Below are positions 6,508-8,003 of a stretch of 8,003 nt of DNA, piece by piece. The notes below the pieces were generated by a model. It made no database searches. It had not been told where the DNA came from and saw nothing but the letters and a program-made list of their open reading frames with translations. How positions within the stretch are numbered: the stretch's first letter is position 1; the number at the start of each line of letters is the position of its first letter. The stretch is from the NCBI GenBank assembly GCA_044433305.1, contig JAWXTS010000074.1:1-8003 (forward strand), written 5' to 3'. The position numbers and the translations under genes were made by a program. The DNA is from JAWXTS01 sp044433305. Its GTDB lineage: Bacteria > Bacteroidota > Bacteroidia > Bacteroidales > Rikenellaceae.

Positions 6508-6537
6508 CAAAAGTAATCAAATATTATTAATTTCAAA
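6508..6537 (-). promoter_or_regulatory. Promoter of the DUF4919-lemA unit
   Basis: On the reverse strand the -33 element TTTG (6534-6537) and the -7 box TACTTTTG (6508-6515) both match consensus exactly at 18-base spacing. It is the best-formed promoter in the window and starts 9 bases after the dapA stop codon. It would give a leader of about 60 bases. Confidence 0.75.
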
Positions 6538-6546
6538 TACAGCCTA

Positions 6547-7422
6547 CTAGCCTATAAGTTGAGTCAACTTATTTTTCAGAGATTCTGAACCACAAACAAG
6601 AGGCAGACGAACCACGCTAGAACACTTGCCCATAATCTCCAACGCCATCTTAACGCCCACAGGGTTGCCCTCGCAGAACAACGCCTCAACAGCTTCTATC
6701 AGCTCTAGGTGAGTCTTTGAAGCAGCAGCCATATTAGAGGCGGCGGCATCACGTATCATAGTGCTAAACTCCTTTGCAAAAGCGTTGGCAGCAACAGAGA
6801 TAACACCATCAGCTCCCATAGAAACGGCATACATAGCCGTAGCATCATCACCCGAGTACACCATAAAGCCCTCAGGTCTATCTCTAAGGATGTAAGACAT
6901 CTGAGTCATATCAGCCGAAGCTTCCTTGATGCCCATGATATTCTCGAAATCACAAGCCAAGCGTAGCGTGGTCTGTGCAGTCATATTAACTCCAGTGCGC
7001 GAAGGGACATTATATAGGATTATAGGTAGTGGCGAGGCCTCAGACAGAGCTTTATAATGCTGGTAAAGACCTTCTTGCGATGGTTTATTGTAATAAGGAG
7101 TAACCGACAAGATTGCATCTATGCCATTAGTGTCAAGCTCCATAAGTTCCTCTACCACCTTGGCTGTGTTGTTATCTCCAAGACCAAGCACGATAGGTAC
7201 TCTGGATGCTGTTTGTTTTATGATACATTGCTGAACGGCATGCTTCTCTTGCTTTGTCATTGTTGCGCTCTCGGCCGTGGTGCCCAGAGCAACTATATAT
7301 TCTACACCAGAGTCTATGACATAATCAACTAGAGACTCTAACGACACGAAATCTATCTCACCTTTTTGGTCAAATGGAGTAACAAGGGCCACTCCTGTGC
7401 CAACAATATTATTAACTTTCAT
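6547..7422 (-). CDS. dapA: 4-hydroxy-tetrahydrodipicolinate synthase
   Basis: 291 residues, full length for DapA, a TIM-barrel class I aldolase that condenses pyruvate with L-aspartate semialdehyde in the diaminopimelate/lysine pathway in the cytoplasm. Landmarks are GTGVALVTPF (8-17), ALGTTAESATM (45-55) with Thr48-Thr49 of the proton relay, VTPYYNKPSQEGLYQHY (107-123) with Tyr111, IILYNVPSRTG (134-144) with catalytic Tyr137 and the substrate-binding Arg142, GIKEAS (164-169) with the Schiff-base lysine Lys166, and YSGDDATAMYAVSMGADGVI (189-208). The relay, lysine and arginine are all present, which favours true DapA over the related N-acetylneuraminate lyases. It follows ligA by 44 bases on the same strand but carries its own -7 box in that gap. 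No clear terminator follows, so some read-through into the DUF4919 gene is possible. Confidence 0.96.
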   Translation of the reverse strand: MKVNNIVGTGVALVTPFDQKGEIDFVSLESLVDYVIDSGVEYIVALGTTAESATMTKQEKHAVQQCIIKQTASRVPIVLGLGDNNTAKVVEELMELDTNGIDAILSVTPYYNKPSQEGLYQHYKALSEASPLPIILYNVPSRTGVNMTAQTTLRLACDFENIMGIKEASADMTQMSYILRDRPEGFMVYSGDDATAMYAVSMGADGVISVAANAFAKEFSTMIRDAAASNMAAASKTHLELIEAVEALFCEGNPVGVKMALEIMGKCSSVVRLPLVCGSESLKNKLTQLIG

Positions 7423-7448
7423 AATCAGTTACTATTCTTAAAGTAGCA

Positions 7449-7456
7449 CAAATGTA
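7449..7456 (-). promoter_or_regulatory. -7 box of a dapA promoter
   Basis: On the reverse strand TACATTTG (7449-7456) fits TAnnTTTG exactly and ends 26 bases before the dapA ATG. A convincing -33 TTTG at the proper distance is absent; that zone overlaps the last codons of ligA. dapA may therefore be transcribed both from here and by read-through from ligA. Confidence 0.5.
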
Positions 7457-7466
7457 TAGTTTTTTA

Positions 7467-8003
7467 TTAGAATAGTTTTCCATCAACCCACTTATTTGAC
7501 TCTGGCTCACTTTTTTTATCATCTTCGACAGCAGTTGTTAATTCTTGGTCAACCATAACCGTATCCTGAGCTATCATCTGCTCAAACTGCTCTTCAGAAA
7601 TAATCTCAACGCCAAGTTTATTTGCCTTCTCTAGTTTTGCGGGACCAATGTTTGCACCTGCAAGCAAGTAGTCCGTAGCCTTACTCACCGAAGATACATT
7701 CTTGCCCGAATGTCTCTCTATGAGTAGTTTAAGCTCATCGCGTGAGTGACGCTCAAAAGTCCCCGAAATGACTATCTTCTTGCCCTCTAGCGACTGCGAA
7801 AGCTCGTGCGAGCCTTCGAGTTCAAAGCTAAGACCATAGCCAGCGAGCTTGTCTAACAAAGCCTTGTTATCACTATCGGCAAAGAACTCGGTTATGGCAA
7901 CAGCTATTATCCCTCCAACCTCGTTAGCCTCAGACAGCTCCTCAACGCTTGCTACCGACAGAGCCTCCATGGTCTTGAAGTGACGGGCAAGGAAAATCTG
8001 AAA
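7467..8003 (-). CDS. ligA: NAD+-dependent DNA ligase (C-terminal part)
   Basis: Partial: 178 C-terminal residues are visible before the frame runs off the right edge; the adenylation, OB and zinc-finger domains are outside. The frame is open beyond the Met codon at 7970, so that is not the start. Residues up to about 60 of the fragment correspond to the end of the helix-hairpin-helix domain (LARHFKTMEAL, EVGGIIAVAITEFFAD, KALLDKLAGYGLSFE). About 71-144 form the BRCT domain (KKIVISGTFERHSRDELKLL, SKATDYLLAGANIGPAKLEK, LGVEIISEEQFEQM). The last 34 residues are an acidic, low-complexity tail ending WVDGKLF, a little longer than in many LigA proteins. The enzyme seals nicks in replication and repair using NAD+. 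It lies 44 bases upstream of dapA on the same strand. Confidence 0.93.
   Translation of the reverse strand, partial: FQIFLARHFKTMEALSVASVEELSEANEVGGIIAVAITEFFADSDNKALLDKLAGYGLSFELEGSHELSQSLEGKKIVISGTFERHSRDELKLLIERHSGKNVSSVSKATDYLLAGANIGPAKLEKANKLGVEIISEEQFEQMIAQDTVMVDQELTTAVEDDKKSEPESNKWVDGKLF

Noticed and set aside
7057..7332. Forward-strand open frame opposite dapA
   Set aside because: It is antisense to the conserved active-site region of dapA, and no family resemblance is seen.
1..8003. Search for defence system, CRISPR array, mobile element, tRNA or other unknown system
   Set aside because: All substantial frames are explained by known families. No repeated spacer pattern, transposase, long terminal inverted repeats, direct target repeats or tRNA-like cloverleaf was seen.

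Overview
The window is 8 kb of ordinary chromosomal, housekeeping-type DNA from a member of the Bacteroidota, most likely Bacteroidales. Four things point there: a gene start at the left edge encoding the FeoA-type N-terminus of a FeoA-FeoB fusion; a DUF4919 protein; TAnnTTTG boxes of the Bacteroidota -7 type in front of five transcription units; and near-absence of Shine-Dalgarno sequences. The DNA is moderately AT-rich and uses ATA (Ile) freely in all genes, with no segment of clearly foreign composition. Genus cannot be decided from the sequence alone.

Layout, left to right. (1) 1-322, minus: 5' end of feoB (ferrous iron transporter), cut by the window edge, with its own promoter at 341-372. 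(2) 407-440: intrinsic terminator of the next operon. (3) 461-3411, minus: ppk-ppx, a polyphosphate kinase followed by a short Ppx/GppA phosphatase, with a 4-base start/stop overlap. (4) 3412-3601: divergent control region in which two back-to-back TACCTTTG boxes form a near-perfect inverted repeat, driving ppk leftward and a sodium:solute symporter rightward. (5) 3602-5008, plus: SSS-family symporter; its upstream in-frame TTG lies inside the -7 box, so the ATG at 3602 is preferred. (6) 5001-5046: bidirectional terminator between convergent genes. (7) 5063-6439, minus: exported DUF4919 protein followed by LemA, 21 bases apart, with a promoter and a structured 5' leader. (8) 6547-7422, minus: dapA, first committed step of lysine/diaminopimelate synthesis, with its own -7 box. 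(9) 7467-8003, minus: 3' end of ligA (NAD+-dependent DNA ligase), cut by the right edge.

The functional groups are polyphosphate synthesis and breakdown (ppk, ppx), an envelope pair of unknown role (DUF4919 and lemA), and independent housekeeping genes (feoB, symporter, dapA, ligA). I see no rRNA, tRNA, CRISPR array, insertion sequence, phage gene or defence system, and no clear evidence of a new system. No gene-free stretch exceeds 300 bases. The points most worth a second look are the symmetrical divergent promoter, the hairpin leader of the DUF4919-lemA unit, and that two-gene pairing itself.
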